NCBI RefSeq assembly: GCF_019097595.1 | Contig: NC_080713.1 | Location: forward strand, 10,195,699-10,259,698 | DNA from: Hemibagrus wyckioides | Lineage: Eukaryota; Chordata; Actinopteri; Siluriformes; Bagridae | DNA: 64,000 nt | Reading direction: 5' to 3' | In this document: in pieces, positions 1-12,299 of the stretch | How positions within the stretch are numbered: position 1 is the stretch's first letter | Layout of the letters: the number at the start of each line of letters is the position of its first letter | Translations under genes and position numbers: made by a program | The notes under the pieces: generated by a model | Told to the model about the DNA's origin: nothing | The model's database searches: none | What the model saw: the letters and a program-made list of their open reading frames with translations, nothing else

Positions 1-185
1 ATATATATATGTAAGCATTTTTGTGGGCTGTAATCTGAGGTGGTATAAATCGGTGGTTTCTGAGGCTGTTAAATCTAATAAACAAGTCCTCTTCAACAGA
101 GGTAGCTTTTGGTCTAATGGTTTTGGCAACTGCACTAGGGGATAGTTCTTGTGATTTTTCAGATTGATCGGTGCCAGCCGTTGTA
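1..185 (-). mobile_element. Diverged Tc1-like transposon fragment
   Basis: After ten bases of AT repeat, the sequence matches in order the antisense N-terminal coding part of the Tc1 family whose short copies lie at 51709-52261 and 54095-54646. Shared words include 'tttctgaggctg', 'cagaggta' and 'ttttggtct'. Relative to what I recall of longer copies of this family, about 50 bases are missing after 110. No TIR is visible, so this is an old internal fragment cut by the window edge. Confidence 0.5.
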
Positions 186-1475
186 ATTTTGGTTAGTTTA
201 GACTGGGGAAGTCAGTTAGTTTTGTGTAACTGTTGTTAGTTAGGTTATTTAATTAAAACTGAGCCTAGAGTAGTCTGTTCATGTTCATTTCTTTGACACT
301 GCACATGTTCTCCTACCATTGTGAGTCTAGCTCCCCTGTCACTTTCGGTCTTGAATCCTCATGTTTTGTCAGTAATTTGTTGTCATTTGGATGAATATGT
401 CAATAATCCTATCCTCTACCTTCTGTCCTGTCCAAATTGCTCTCCCAAAGGGCAATTTACATTTTAGGACATGCAAACTTGGGAGCAGATATTCACTCTA
501 TGTCTATGATAGGTAGGAACAAGGACCAGTTATAGTTAGAGTAAACAGTAGTTCAGGTCCTCAACATTGCCCTGGGACCTCTTTGCTTCAGATCAACAAA
601 ATGAGTAATAATATTCCTGGGTCATTAGCAAATGATGACTGGCCAAATCTCTTTGCTGAAGAATCACTGTGAGTCTAACCAATTATTCTAAGTGACCACA
701 GAGTACATGGTGTGGGAAAAAGTAGCATTCCATCAGTAAAAAATAACAGTGATAGACGATGTAGTCTATGCTGTTGCTTAATCAGTGTCTCAAGAGGAAG
801 CCATGTTGAAGGTCATTTGAGGTAAGAAGGTGTCTCTTGACCTGCATTCAACTATGCCTGAACAATCAATGGGCTAACCTAAAAGGGAACAGAGATACAC
901 ACATACACACAACTGTGTGAACTGAACTGAATTGTACCGAACTCACACACAAACTCAAACACAATATACTGAATATTCAATATACATCCAATTCTATAGC
1001 ACCACACATATGTTTACAAGAACTTTTGCACAATGTACTGAACAATGTTGTAGCGTCTCCAGGTCGGCTCACTTGCTCATGGGGTCTGTTGCATCCTTCT
1101 CAAAAACTCAATTAACTATTACACAGCTCACAACTGAGCTATCACTACTTATAGTCATTTCATTATACCTCAACTGACATGCTGTAACTCATGGGAGCCA
1201 GGTTCCGGGATGTCTGATGGCTCTGGATAACCAATGACCCCCCCAACGAGACTGGAGACAAAGGAGGAATCCTGCCTCCATGAATGTTGGAGTTCTGCAG
1301 ACCATCAGTACTGATAGCCCAGCCTCACACCCCTGAAACTTCCCATCAACTTGTGACCTTAACATGCAAATCACCCTGTGCCTACCAGTTTTACTGCCGT
1401 TAAAAGTCAACAAGAATTCCATAATCTAAACCAAATCAATGCCTTGACTGGGGGATGACCAAAGTTCTGACTGAA
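186..1475. other. No gene recognised
   Basis: AT-rich sequence with short CA-rich runs near 897-960. Open frames at 932-1177 and 1189-1422 match no family I know. I see no repeat family here. Confidence 0.5.
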
Positions 1476-1520
1476 AACACACACACACACACACCCACAC
1501 ACACACATATACATACACAC

Positions 1521-1555
<35 letters not shown>

Positions 1556-1556
1556 A
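1476..1556. repeat. (CA)n microsatellite
   Basis: Imperfect CA repeat of about 80 bp with interspersed CCC and TAT interruptions. It creates a spurious open frame on the minus strand. Confidence 0.95.
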
Positions 1557-1649
1557 AGCGTCTGGAAACGCTCATCCTGACCCCCACATGCACACACATA
1601 AGGAGAGTTCCTTCATTCAAGTTTCAATAAAACAATAGTAAAACCCTAC

Positions 1650-2990
1650 CTGACCCATGCCTAACACACCTGTATATGTATTCCCCTTTTGCCTTTATAT
1701 TTTTATGGTTGTATTACCACTCATGACCTGTTGTTCTGTGTTTTCATGAAATAGAACATGTTTTATAAGATAAGAATGTATGTTTTAATTGCTTATACCC
1801 GGTTTCCATTCCTCTCATACTGTCTCTTTTGTGTCTACTATCAAAATGATCCTCTTTTACTTTTATAAGCAGTAGGGTATGCCATGTGGTCATCCAAGTA
1901 CATAATATGAGCCTACGTTACTTTAATTTAAACTTTATCCATTCCTGACTTCACCATAAAGTATGCAAATGAGTGACCGAGCGGAGACAAAGAAACTTTT
2001 CCCTCCAAAAGTTTCAGGTATTGGATTGGTCACTCTGAAAAACTGGGCGCGACCAAGGGATCAATAAAAACCCTAAGCACCCATCTATCGTAGCTTTTTT
2101 AGCTTTGGCCTTTTGCGCAGCTTTTTGCTCTGCTCAGCTCGGCTTGGCCCCATGGGGGCCAACCCCCTTTCCACTCTGCGGTCGGGGGGGCCCACGTGCG
2201 CCTTTTCTTCCCGGCACGACCTCTTCTATCGTCACCCGACCCGACTCCGATCTTTCTTCGGGACAAGACTTTCACTTTCTTCTGAGACTTTGCCGGCAGC
2301 TTTAATCGAAGAACATTTGTTTTGCACCACCGAAACCTTTTTCGTTCCAGTAGAATCTCTTGCTTACTCCGCGGACTTTGAATCTCTGAACCTCCTTGAT
2401 CCACTCCATCAGGACTCTTATCAAAGAACCAATGCAAGTAAAAGTTACTAATTATTTTAGATCCGCAATGCTAAGCTGAAGCCCCTTTATTAAGGTGAAT
2501 CCTAATTACCTTGACGATTCTCACACGTGGTAATCAAAACTCGATCTGAAACTTGCCATATTTGATCTCTTCTCTAGTTCCTTATCTCTTTCTCTCTCTC
2601 ACTCTCTCTCTCTCGTTCTGATTTCCTCCGTATTCCCTTCCTTAATCTCAATCTCTCTTTGACTACTTATCCACTCTCTATAATCCTTATCCTGTCTTTT
2701 ATGTATGTGTATCGTAGTTTGTATGTGTTGTGTGTTTCTGTTTTATTAAATGCATTTTATTCACGAGTGATTGTCTCTGTGCTTTGCTCACAATTTCAAG
2801 GTCTCTGAAAATTGCTCTTGCTACATGCTAAATTACTTGGTCAGGAAGATAACTTTCCCTGGAATTAATACATAATTATACTGTCTGTTCGGTGGACGAA
2901 CAAATCAAATAATTGTGTGTTATTGATTCTCTGACCGTTAGTTCTAAAACCCCCATTTGAAAATTTATAATTAATTATAACCAGTTATAA
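1650..2990 (+). mobile_element. Possible solo LTR (LTR-like block)
   Basis: Layout resembles a retroviral-type LTR. An AT-rich part with a TATA/AATAAA-like site near 2062 is followed at 2100-2300 by a GC- and CpG-rich leader-like block unlike its surroundings, then a pyrimidine-rich part, an ATTAAA near 2745 and an AT-rich end. No second copy, primer site, TSD or coding region is visible. The overlapping frames in the GC-rich part look non-coding. It could equally be a CpG-rich promoter or unique sequence. Confidence 0.28.
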
Positions 2991-3004
2991 TTACGCTTAA
3001 ATAT

Positions 3005-3291
3005 TTAAATTTTGAGCTAGATTTGCTACAATGTACAGAATGTATACTGGTCAGCTCTATTTTGTGTATCTGTCCTGTAGTGTTTTGTATTGTCTGTTTG
3101 CACTAGGTTGCACACAATGCATGTCAATGCATAGGACAACTTAGTTTAAGTCCTTAGGTCTGTGTTGTTTTATTAGCTCTATGTTGTTTTATGTAGCACC
3201 ATTGTCCTGGAGAAATGTTATTTCATCTTACTATGAACTGTATCAGATTATATGAAATAAAAGATTCTTGACTTGACTTGACTTGACTTGA
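3005..3291 (+). mobile_element. L2-type LINE 3' end (5'-truncated)
   Basis: This is the 3' untranslated end of a LINE. It has the 'gtagcacc..tgtcctggag' block, an AATAAAAG-like signal and a short (CTTGA)n tail ending at 3291. The same order of blocks ends the L2-like copy at 29864-31696. No coding sequence remains. Confidence 0.65.
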
Positions 3292-5239
3292 GCCTTCAGT
3301 GCTCATTATCCTACTCTCAGAGCTTAGAACAAGTAGTTTGTCATCTTGGACATCCAATGTTAAAGGTTATTAAAGTTGAAATACCCACAGGAAAACAAAT
3401 TCTTATTATTTTGCTACTTTGCAAGTATGTATCTTAGTTCATAGGGCTCTATGGTCTCTGTCACTATGAAGACAGTTTACAGTACACTCTAAATATGTTT
3501 TTTAATGCATATTTTCAATACAAATCTTACTTCTTTAGCTATTTGTTGTCTAATAGTTTACTTATTTTTCTAAATTTGCAAAGATCAAAGGTTAGTTTAT
3601 TACATTCATCAACAGAATGTATAATAATTAATGTAGAATTATTATAAATAAAACATATTCCAATGAAGCACAAACAGTGACAATAAAAAAATAACTGAAT
3701 AGAATTAATTACCAATAATTGCAAGTATCAGTACTTTTATTTTTAAAGTACTGAACATGTGTAAAAGAGATAATGCAGAGACAGAAAGAGAGAGGGAACA
3801 TGAAAGAATGATATGTGAATAAGAATGAAATCTGTCATTACATGATAATGATGTTAATTATGCTGTCTTTCTCACCGCTGGAACGCTTGACAAAAGGATC
3901 TCTCTGCATAATTACACACTGATTGACATGCCAAATAAACAGGGACTAAATAACGTTGAACGCCTGTCGTTACTGAGAGCAAGATGTTGAAATGGAAAAT
4001 AAATGACTGTGATCATCACTACGCAATTTTTTTGGTTTTTCAAATTTTACGACATGGCATTTTATGTGCATGGACGTTAATTAAACTTACACTGAAGAGT
4101 GAAATGCATGCACAAAACAGGTCCAAATGGACAGATGTAGACAGACTGAAGGACTGTGTTTCCTTCTGGTGAATGAGTACTAAACTTAGGGACAATAGTT
4201 ACTAATGTAGTAAAATATATTCTTCATCTCTCATTAAAGCTGCATAAATATGAAAACTCATAACAGAGATGGAAAGGAAAATAACTTATTTGCTTTTGTA
4301 TTAAATTGGACACACAGCTTAATGTTTTCTTCAAAGGGAAGTGGCAATAAAATACAAAACTCAGCTCATGGAATCATAATATGTGTTAAAGGTATACTTT
4401 TGTTCATTTTGAGCTTGAGAACTAATTTGTTGTGCCCATATTTTGGTTTATTTACATACTGAAGAAAATATATCCACTCTATAATGGACAAGCTGACCAA
4501 ACAGACATCTTCTATGGTTAAAGCACAGTTAGATGGAGCCCCTTTTTGAAAGAATCAACATAAAATTTGTACCTTGATATAAGTATCATTAAGATACTTA
4601 AAAAAAAAATCATGACCTCTCCAACGATAATTCATTTGATTAAGTAATTCATAATCGTCTTACTCTCATGTATAGATTTTTATTGTCCTTGGATGTCAGA
4701 TGTCTTAATGCAGCCTCTGAAGTCTAATGTCTTAATGCTGAATTGTACAATTTAGGTTTTACTTAATCATTATGAGCACTTGAATGAACCATTCACATTC
4801 CATTTGGTTGTCAGTATTCTTACAGATATTCATTTGGGGAACCATATTTGCTAGAAGATGATTTGATAGGCCAGATGTTTCCCTTGAAAGAGTCATCTGC
4901 AATGTTATCTTAGATGCTGTAAAAGTTTAGTAAGTGTGCCATATGTGATGTGATGATTTCCTCCATTTTGTATTTTAATCTACACATGGAACATAAAAAA
5001 AGATCCTGTTAAAAAGACGAAATTTTCTATACAAAAATTATTTTCTTGCCTACTACATATTGCGTCTCCACTACCTGTCATTGGTGCGTAACAGGGTGAG
5101 GGCAACTGCATTTATATAAACTGACAGCTTTCCAATAATAGATTTTTTTCTATAGTTGTTAATTCTGATTGTAAGAGGATTCAAAATAAAGAAATGGGTT
5201 GTCACATATCAGAGCTATCTAAACAAATGAATCCTCTGA
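3292..5239. other. No gene recognised
   Basis: About 65-70% AT with scattered stops on both strands. The short frames at 3539-3724, 3984-4172 and 4250-4462 have no recognisable motif. A weak duplicated 'atgtcttaatgc' motif occurs near 4700 and 4728. Confidence 0.5.
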
Positions 5240-5294
5240 AGTCACTCTGCATATGGGCATCTGCCAAATGCAAGAAATGTAAATGTAAACCTAG
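5240..5294 (+). repeat. LINE/SINE-type 3' tail
   Basis: The motif 'gggcatctgccaaatgc' is followed by an (AAATGT)-type tail. It matches, in opposite orientation, the 3' ends seen at 16372 and 19318. It is a heavily 5'-truncated copy of a LINE end or of a SINE sharing that tail. Confidence 0.45.
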
Positions 5295-8200
5295 TGTGGT
5301 GGTGAATGTCACATAGGACTGCATCTTTAATTCTGAAAGTAAGTGACTCACTGAACCCTTAGTCAGGTCATCACAAAAGATCAAATGTCAGGGATTCTCA
5401 TTTGCTAAGATCCTAAATAAGGGTAAATGACAATGACGATTAAAGGTATCCAAAAAGAGAAAACAATTTAAAATATAATTTGAATGAAAAATGTGTATTT
5501 ATTTTAAAATTAAATAAAAAAAAATGATCTGTTCTCCTAAGATTTATTGAAACCTCACATACCTGAACATTAGCCCCAAAAGACCACAGACTACAACATT
5601 TTCTTTCATTTTCTCTCCTTGTGGAAATAATTCAGAAAATGAGAAAGTAATTAACAAAAGAAATTAACAAAAACAATACTAACAACAAAAGATAACAAAT
5701 GGAGGTCCAAAATTAAGAGTGAAAAAAGAGATAGCGAGGAAGAAGCAAAAAATTAACAGAAATAAACAGGCATCAAAGCTTGATGTGCTTGCTCTGAATG
5801 GTTCGTAGCAGTGTCAGTGGTCTTTGGGCTCCTTGGTTGGACCTGTGCTCCCTCACCTTCTCAGGAATCCTCCATGAATTTTAACAGGAGTTGAATTGGG
5901 ATAGTGTTTCAGCATCTTGTACAATGCCATTTGTGCCATTTTTTTTTATTCTGACCTGGTAGATGGGCCCACCACCATGAAATTTACAGTACATGTAAAC
6001 CACAGCCTAGTTGTTAAGAAGTTATTTAACCTGTCTAAAACAAGCAGATATGATAAACCATTCTTAAGCAGACATAGCCTGAAGTTATGTGCACCTTTTT
6101 TAATCTTTAACTCCAAATCCATGGCATTTTTTGGAAAGCTTTTTTTTTTAAAAAAAAGTTATCTAATGTTTTGATTATTGTGAGTTGAAACAAAGGATAT
6201 CTTCAAGTTAAGGTTACTCACATTTTTAAGGAAGAAGGTAAACTTTAACTTTTAAGATTAACCATATTGAAATGTCTTGCAGAGTAGAGAAATGCTTCAT
6301 TATAGGATAAATCCCCTCATTGTACTGCTCAAGCTTTCAGGCCTGTAGCATTCTTAACAGTATTTATTGTGTGCTTTGTAGTCTCTTGTCTTTGTATGCC
6401 CTATCTCTCCCTAAGGGGTGCCATGTTAATGACTACTGTGCTATAGGCAGGACACTTACTGAATGTGGAGTATACAAGAGAAGAGTAAAGGGTTATGGCA
6501 GGCTACATTTTCCCCCTGTGATGCTAAATATGAATCTAAACTTGTATAGCTGTTACAGTGTGGTGAACAGTGTGTTTGAGAGTCAAGGTAATGTTGTCTT
6601 TTTATTTCTTATCTATTGCCTGTGCATTTTTAGGGATGACAACTTTGACTGGGGATTTATTATTATTGTCAAAATACGTGGCAAGACTAAGAAGTGGCAA
6701 TAAAATATACACTTTTCTGAAATTTTTACACAAAATCTAAAATTGAACTTGTTTGAATGGTCTCTCAGTATATTTAATAGCATATAAGACACTTTCTCTT
6801 GTTGTACGCCACACTTGCACTCGATCACTTGTCAAGAATATGATGATTTATCTGACCACATTAGATTTTTCCATATCTACATTATGCAGTGGCTATGGCT
6901 TTTGCACCAGGAAGCTCTTAAATAACCCTCTCAGAGTAATAGACTACTCCCAACAGGATTAATAATTTATTAAAGTATCTTTCATAATATTTGTGCCTGC
7001 CTGAATACACAGCTGTGTTATTTTCTCTAACCCTTTGACAATGACATTGATCTTGCTCTCACTATACATGAAAAGATCAGGGACAGGTTGAAATCACACA
7101 CCCAGCAGGGTGGCAATAGAAATGTCAGTTAGATGATCAGCATTTGCTCTGATATGGGCAAGACCAGGAAATTGGAAATGTGCCATCTGATGGACATTGA
7201 GACAATGCTTTCCTCCTCCTGTTTGTAGGATAATTGCACCTTTTGTTTGATGAAAGGAGGCAGGTGGCACAGCCATCTGGAGCCAGCAGGTACGAGAGGC
7301 TTTCTCAATCATAACACCCCACTGAACAGCAGGAGAGAGGGAGTGGTGGAGTGAAAGGTGTGTATGTGAGCATTGTAATGTTACACTTTACTTAGGTGAG
7401 GGATATTTTATTTTTCTGCAGTTAACTGCTTTAACTCTCTCTAAAACAACAAGATGAAAACAGCCAATAAAAATTTACTTTTAAAAGATTTTATATGAGT
7501 AAAAAACAAAAATGGTTTAAATTAAATAATAAAAAAAAATAATAAATTCCCTTTTTCCAACAATAAAGCTTTAAGATAAAATTTAATTGGATTAATAGTG
7601 TCTTCTTGAGCACACTTGACCACACAAATGACCACAATAGGTTAGTATTATTCTGGTCAATAGGAGCTACTACCCAATCAGAGACTATGGCAAATTAATC
7701 TTAGATTGGGAAAAAAAAATACATTACTACTCAGTAAACAAAAAGTCTTTGTTCTTACGGATATAAGCTGTTAGGGACTATGAAGACTTGTTTGAGGAAA
7801 TCATTGCACTTGAAGCACCAATGCCAATCTTAAAGTTCCCTAAACAAAACAATAATGGACATTAAATTTTCTTCTTTTTTATGTGTCCACTTTGTAGCCT
7901 GAATTCTAAAGGATGACCCTACTGATGGAAGTGTTAATCATTAAGTAGTCTAACAAGAGAGATATCCCCAGGATTCGACCTTAAGGTGTGCAAGCTCCTT
8001 AAGGATTCCAACCCCAATGTCTATAAATTTGACATAAAGAGGCAATTTTACTGACAGTGCAATAGGACAATTCATTCTGTTCTTTTTATAAACATGAAAA
8101 TTGTACTACAATAAAAACATACCAAAAGCCAGACTTGAAGCAGAAAATGTTAAGGTAATACCCTATAAGACTCATAGACATGTCAATGTTATTTATTTAT

Positions 8201-8346
8201 TTATTTGTTTGTTTTCATTCCACTTCCTCAAATTCTTTCTTACAAGAACAAAAGAATCAACTCCAAAGGCTAGTCAGATAAGACCTGCTTGCTGAGTCAA
8301 ATGTCTCCATGAAGCAATGTCACATATTAATGACTTGTTTAACAGA
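5295..8346. other. No gene recognised
   Basis: AT-rich DNA with poly-A/T runs. The frames at 5917-6174, 6320-6703 and 7094-7312 show no motif I recognise. An ATTT-type short repeat lies near 8190-8206. Confidence 0.5.
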
Positions 8347-8373
8347 AACACACACACACACACACACACACAT
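8347..8373. repeat. (CA)n microsatellite
   Basis: About 13 uninterrupted CA units. Confidence 0.95.
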
Positions 8374-8404
8374 ACAAATTGAGCATATGGATGGTAATGC
8401 TCTC

Positions 8405-8455
<51 letters not shown>

Positions 8456-8456
8456 A
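8405..8456. repeat. (AAAT)n microsatellite
   Basis: Tandem tetranucleotide of about 13 units. A similar array lies at 59277-59324. Confidence 0.95.
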
Positions 8457-9046
8457 AATGCTCCTCTGAGGGCATTTAAAGAATTGATATGTCCTCAATT
8501 ATTGATGTGTCTGATCTATGTCTGGCAATGGGCTAAAGTATGTAGGCTTGCAACTGCATCAGTTGAGAGGCTGCAGATGCCTGCAGATCATCAGTTAAGG
8601 TGGCTTCAGATGTTCAAGGTTGCTTGCTTGTCTCAATTCACAGAAATATCTAGACACATTGATGAAGTCAAATGTTTCATCTTCAGAAAACGTGCTAGAT
8701 AGAACGTGCTAAACGTACTTCAACTGTTTGAAGTACAACAGACAGTTAACATATGAGGGGCAAAATATTGTAAAATATTAAATATATCAGAACATGATGG
8801 AATTCTGCAACTGATTAGGCGCAGTTTGAATTAGATCTCCATACACCATGCATAGAAAACAAACATACCGGCCCAATGTCCATGTCCACCTAATTCCTTT
8901 TGCTTAATTGTGAGGCTTAGCATCAAACTAACATCTCTACTTCTTGCTCTCAATTTGACAGTCACACTTGGATGGGCTTGAACTGCGGTATGAAATTATA
9001 AATAATAATATATTATTAAGACTGATTTAATCTTCTTTAAAGAAGA
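8457..9046. other. No gene recognised
   Basis: Unique-looking AT-rich sequence with a 72-codon + frame (8484-8702) that I cannot assign. Confidence 0.4.
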
Positions 9047-9055
9047 TACACCATT

Positions 9056-10050
9056 GATCATAACTCAGTGACCACCTACCTAATATTGTGTTGTTCCTCC
9101 TTTGTTCCCAAAACAGCCCTGACCCATCGAGGCATGGACTCCTTAGGTCCCTGAAGGTGTGCTGTGGTATCTGGCACCAAAATGTTAGCAGCAGATCCTT
9201 TAAGTCCTGTAAGTTGTGAGGTGGGGCCTCCATGGATCAGACTTCCCACAGATGCTTGATTGGATTGAGATCTGGGGAATTTAGAGGCCAAGTCAACATC
9301 TCAAACTCGTTGTTGTGCTCATCAAACCATTAATGAGCCATTTTTGCTTTGTGGCATGGGCATTATCCTGCTGAAAGAGGCCACAGCCGTAAGGCAAAAC
9401 TGTTTCCATGAAAGGGTGTACATGGTCTGCAACATTGCTTATGTAGGTGTCAAAGTAACATGCACATGGATGGCAGGACCCAAGGTTTCCCAGGAGAACA
9501 TTGCCCAAAGCATGACTCTCCGCCGGCTTGCCTTTTCCCATAGTGCATCCTGGTGCCACGTGTTTCCCAGGTATGCGACGCACACACACCTGGCCATCCA
9601 TGTGATTTTCAAAGAAAATGTGAAAATCACATTTTCAAAATGGCTGTGTATGCACACCTACACTAACAGTTTAATTTTTTTCTAATTTTTTAATTCATCA
9701 TTGTCAGTTATCTCCCAGTTCTTAACTGAATTTTAATAATTTTAATAATGGATTTTATTTGTCCTCATTTTCCTCCATTTCATAATATTCAACTTAACAG
9801 GAGGAGAAATAAAATCATGATCATGCACAATTTGCAAAATGTGCTTCATCAGACCAGGCTACCTTCTTCCAATGCTCCTTGGTCTAGTTCTGATGCTCAC
9901 ATGCCCATAGTTAGTGATTTCGGTGGTGCACACTGGTCAGCACCACACAAGAGCTACAGTTTTAGAGATGCTCTAATCCATTCATTTAGCGATTACAATT
10001 TGGCCCTTGTCAAACTCGCTCAAATCCTTATGCTTGTCCATTTTTCCTGC
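9056..10050 (-). pseudogene. Tcb2-like transposase remnant
   Basis: The DDE transposase would cut and paste the element. Reading the minus strand, an N-terminal part ([14 protein letters not shown], near 10000-10030) is followed after a deletion by WKK/SDES-type residues split by the insert. Next comes a segment with GRVCVRRLPG-like sequence (near 9600), then VADHVHPFMET and the FQQDNAH second-aspartate motif (near 9370-9440). The C-terminus is split over two frames (9027-9291). At least one large deletion, one insertion and several frameshifts are visible, so it cannot encode an active enzyme. Confidence 0.8.
9623..9835. mobile_element. 213-bp insert with 8-bp TSD
   Basis: The transposase sequence of family 2 is interrupted here. 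AAAATGTG occurs immediately before (9615-9622) and after (9836-9843) the insert, as expected for an 8-bp target-site duplication. A second copy of most of this insert lies at 10864-11058. No obvious terminal inverted repeat is present, so a hAT-like MITE is only a guess from the TSD length. Confidence 0.6.
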
Positions 10051-10191
10051 TTTTAACACATCAACTTTGAAGACAAAATGTTCACTTGCTGCCTAATATA
10101 TCCCACCCACTAACAGGTGCCATGATGAGGAGATAATCAGTGTTATTCACTTCACCTGTCAGTGGTCATAATGTTATGACTGATTGGTGTA

Positions 10192-10863
10192 TATTGTTTT
10201 TTTGTTACCACTAGATTCCTGAATTGAGGGCATTGTAATTCATTGTAACTGTAATTTAACTTTAGCATTATAATATTCTATCTGGTTGGCCAGCTGTTTT
10301 GATACGTGACATTAAAGATTAGACTTTTTTCAGTTAGCAAAACTCAAATTATACAATTATTTTAAATTTACATAAGTTTGTTACATAATTAATTTTCAGA
10401 AAACTTGTGGCCACACAAACAGAACCTAATTATTTTGTAAGACCAAACATTTATAACATTAAATCTTACTGTTATTATTCCCCTTTACATAACTCATTAA
10501 TTTATTCATTAAATTATTTATTGAATGTTATTTGATGATGGGCCTCTGGACCACACACAGAAACTGCTGCACACTCCTCAAACTAATGGCACCTGGTTTC
10601 AGCACCACTGTTGTGGAATGTAGCATGGCTGGTGGCAAATAATCACAAAGGCTCTTCACACAGTTGAGGACGAAAGGGTGCCAAGGCAAGCAGCTTATGT
10701 CTCTATGGCTATGCTACATTTTTTTTATTCTTTGTCTTTCGGACAACAGAGACAGTGACCACACTCCCCTGTTACACACCTAGTGGATTGTCTTGGGTCT
10801 CAGGCTGCCATGGTAAACCAAAATGGCAAATAAAATTTTATAACCTAATCATTGTAACCAAGG
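10192..10863. other. No gene recognised
   Basis: AT-rich, then a more balanced stretch at 10540-10800 with no recognised motif. I see no assignable repeat. Confidence 0.4.
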
Positions 10864-11058
10864 TCACAAAATGGCTGTGTATGCACACCTACTGTAACAG
10901 TTTAATTTTTTTCTAATTTTTTAATTCATTGTCAGTTATCTCCCAATTCTCAACCTATTTTATAATGGATGCCATTATTTTATTTGTCCTCATTTTCCTC
11001 CATTTCATAATATTCAACTTAACAGGAGGAGAAATAAAATCATGATCATGCACAATTT
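10864..11058. repeat. Second copy of the 9623-9835 insert
   Basis: It matches 9627-9833 in the same orientation, from 'aaaatggctgtgtatgc' to 'atcatgcacaattt'. I estimate nearly 90% identity, with a few small indels. No TSD is apparent around this copy, so it may be the older locus or a truncated copy. Confidence 0.75.
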
Positions 11059-11440
11059 CTTTTAATGGACTACTAGAAATCTGTACACACTCTAGACCAT
11101 TCTGATGGAAAAACAGAGAAACAGAGAGAGAGAGAGAGACTACAGAAGGAGGTGCATCAGTGATATTGCATGTCATACTGCAATTCTCAACTCTAATTTT
11201 GGATCAAAAGACTACTGCTTTTTATTGGAGAGTGTTGCATGTTTAGGCATATGAGTGTGTGTCTAGCTGGGAAGCACAAAGCTTGGCTTTAGCTGCATCA
11301 TATGAATAACAGAATTAATGGTTGTCAAGGTGTGTCAAAGATTGCATTAAGTTGGCACCACCTTCTGAGCAAGGTAAAGCAATAGAGACAAGCTTTACAC
11401 TCCAGCTTTTATTACACACAGAGCTTGCTGAGAGCTCTGC
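11059..11440. other. No gene recognised
   Basis: A short (AG)n run lies near 11126-11140, otherwise unassigned sequence. Confidence 0.4.
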
Positions 11441-11764
11441 TGTCACGACCGGGCCTCCAACCCAGACCTCCGTGGTGGTGCCATGGAGTAAGACCCAAAT
11501 GTGGGATTAAATGAAGTACTGCTTTATTAACATTAACACGAGACTGAACACCAGACATGGCAAGAAACCAACACAACGCTGAAACCTAGATCTAAAAAAC
11601 CTCAACATAATCTATGGCAAAAACAGGACATAACAGGAGCACAGAACAGATTAACAATGACCGCCAAGGACAGGAACACAAGGATCCCGATTTATAGGGC
11701 TAGACATTAAGGTAAATGGGGAACAAGTGATACAAGGTAGGAGAAGAAGCAGGCTTCCGAGATT
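11441..11764 (-). repeat. Long direct repeat, copy 1 (LTR-like)
   Basis: Begins TGTCACGACCGG on + and matches 12300-12637 along its length. It lacks about 35 bp near its right end that copy 2 retains. Read on the minus strand it has LTR-like landmarks: a 'ctataaatcgggatcc' TATA-type site, then AATAAAG, then an end in ...GTCGTGACA. Confidence 0.75.
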
Positions 11765-12299
11765 CGCCTGCCAGCGCCCTCTCCAGGCCTAGGCGGGAGA
11801 TGTAGTCTATATTAGAGGGGAGATGAAAGGCATGATGTAGGTCATAACTGCAGTCCACAGCGGTGCCCCAGGTCCTGGGGATACAGTGACATCCGACACA
11901 TACAGGAGACGGGAGGGAAGCATTTTCCACCTGGGATGCCGAGCGATGCCCTCCATGGAAAACCCCATCATGGAGCAGCATCCCCAGCTGACAAGGTGGT
12001 GGAAACCATGCTTCCGGTGGGGCTAATAAAAAGGGGGGTGCCCCCATGACATGAACTCGAGCGGTGTCCTTTGTGGAAACTCCATCATGGAACAGCGTCC
12101 TCGACTGGGGAAAGGATGGAGGCAACACCCTGGGGAAATGGGGAAGGGGGCCCACCTGCTCAATCATTTTCTGAGGCAGGTGGCCTGTCGGATGTCCTCT
12201 GCTGGGAATCCGGGTTCCTTGCTCGTAGACTGCAATATCTTGATGTGAACAGGAACTAGCTGGAAATCTTGCTGGGTCTTCAAGAATGGTCAGTCATTT
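11765..12299 (-). other. GC-rich internal region between direct repeats
   Basis: A 155-codon minus-strand frame (11700-12167) runs through it but carries only low-complexity Pro/His-rich sequence and an internal duplication ('LFHDGV'/'LLHDGV'). I cannot assign a function. It may be a leader or gag remnant. Confidence 0.3.

Larger units (their letters stand above)
9049..10189 (-). mobile_element. Tc1/mariner element, Tcb2-like family ('family 2')
   Basis: Both ends carry relatives of the family TIR. On the left it is 'caccattgatcataac...gaccacctacctaatattg'-like, on the right 'gtggtcataatgttatg' then 'ggtg'. Both are flanked by TA (9047-9048, 10190-10191). The interior is antisense transposase sequence of the type often annotated as Tcb2 transposase. 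Compared with the usual ~1.2-1.3 kb element, much of the helix-turn-helix/linker part is missing, and a 213-bp foreign insert sits at 9623-9835. Other remnants of the family lie at 40028, 57268 and 61792. Confidence 0.85.

Noticed and set aside
1426..1620. Minus-strand frame rich in Val/Cys
   Set aside because: Produced by the (CA)n microsatellite.
2099..2451. Overlapping 112-codon frames on both strands
   Set aside because: A GC-rich island has few stops in any frame. No homology seen and the codon pattern is not convincing.
7094..7312. 72-codon minus frame that might be a host exon
   Set aside because: No recognised family and no clear splice sites. Left as unassigned.
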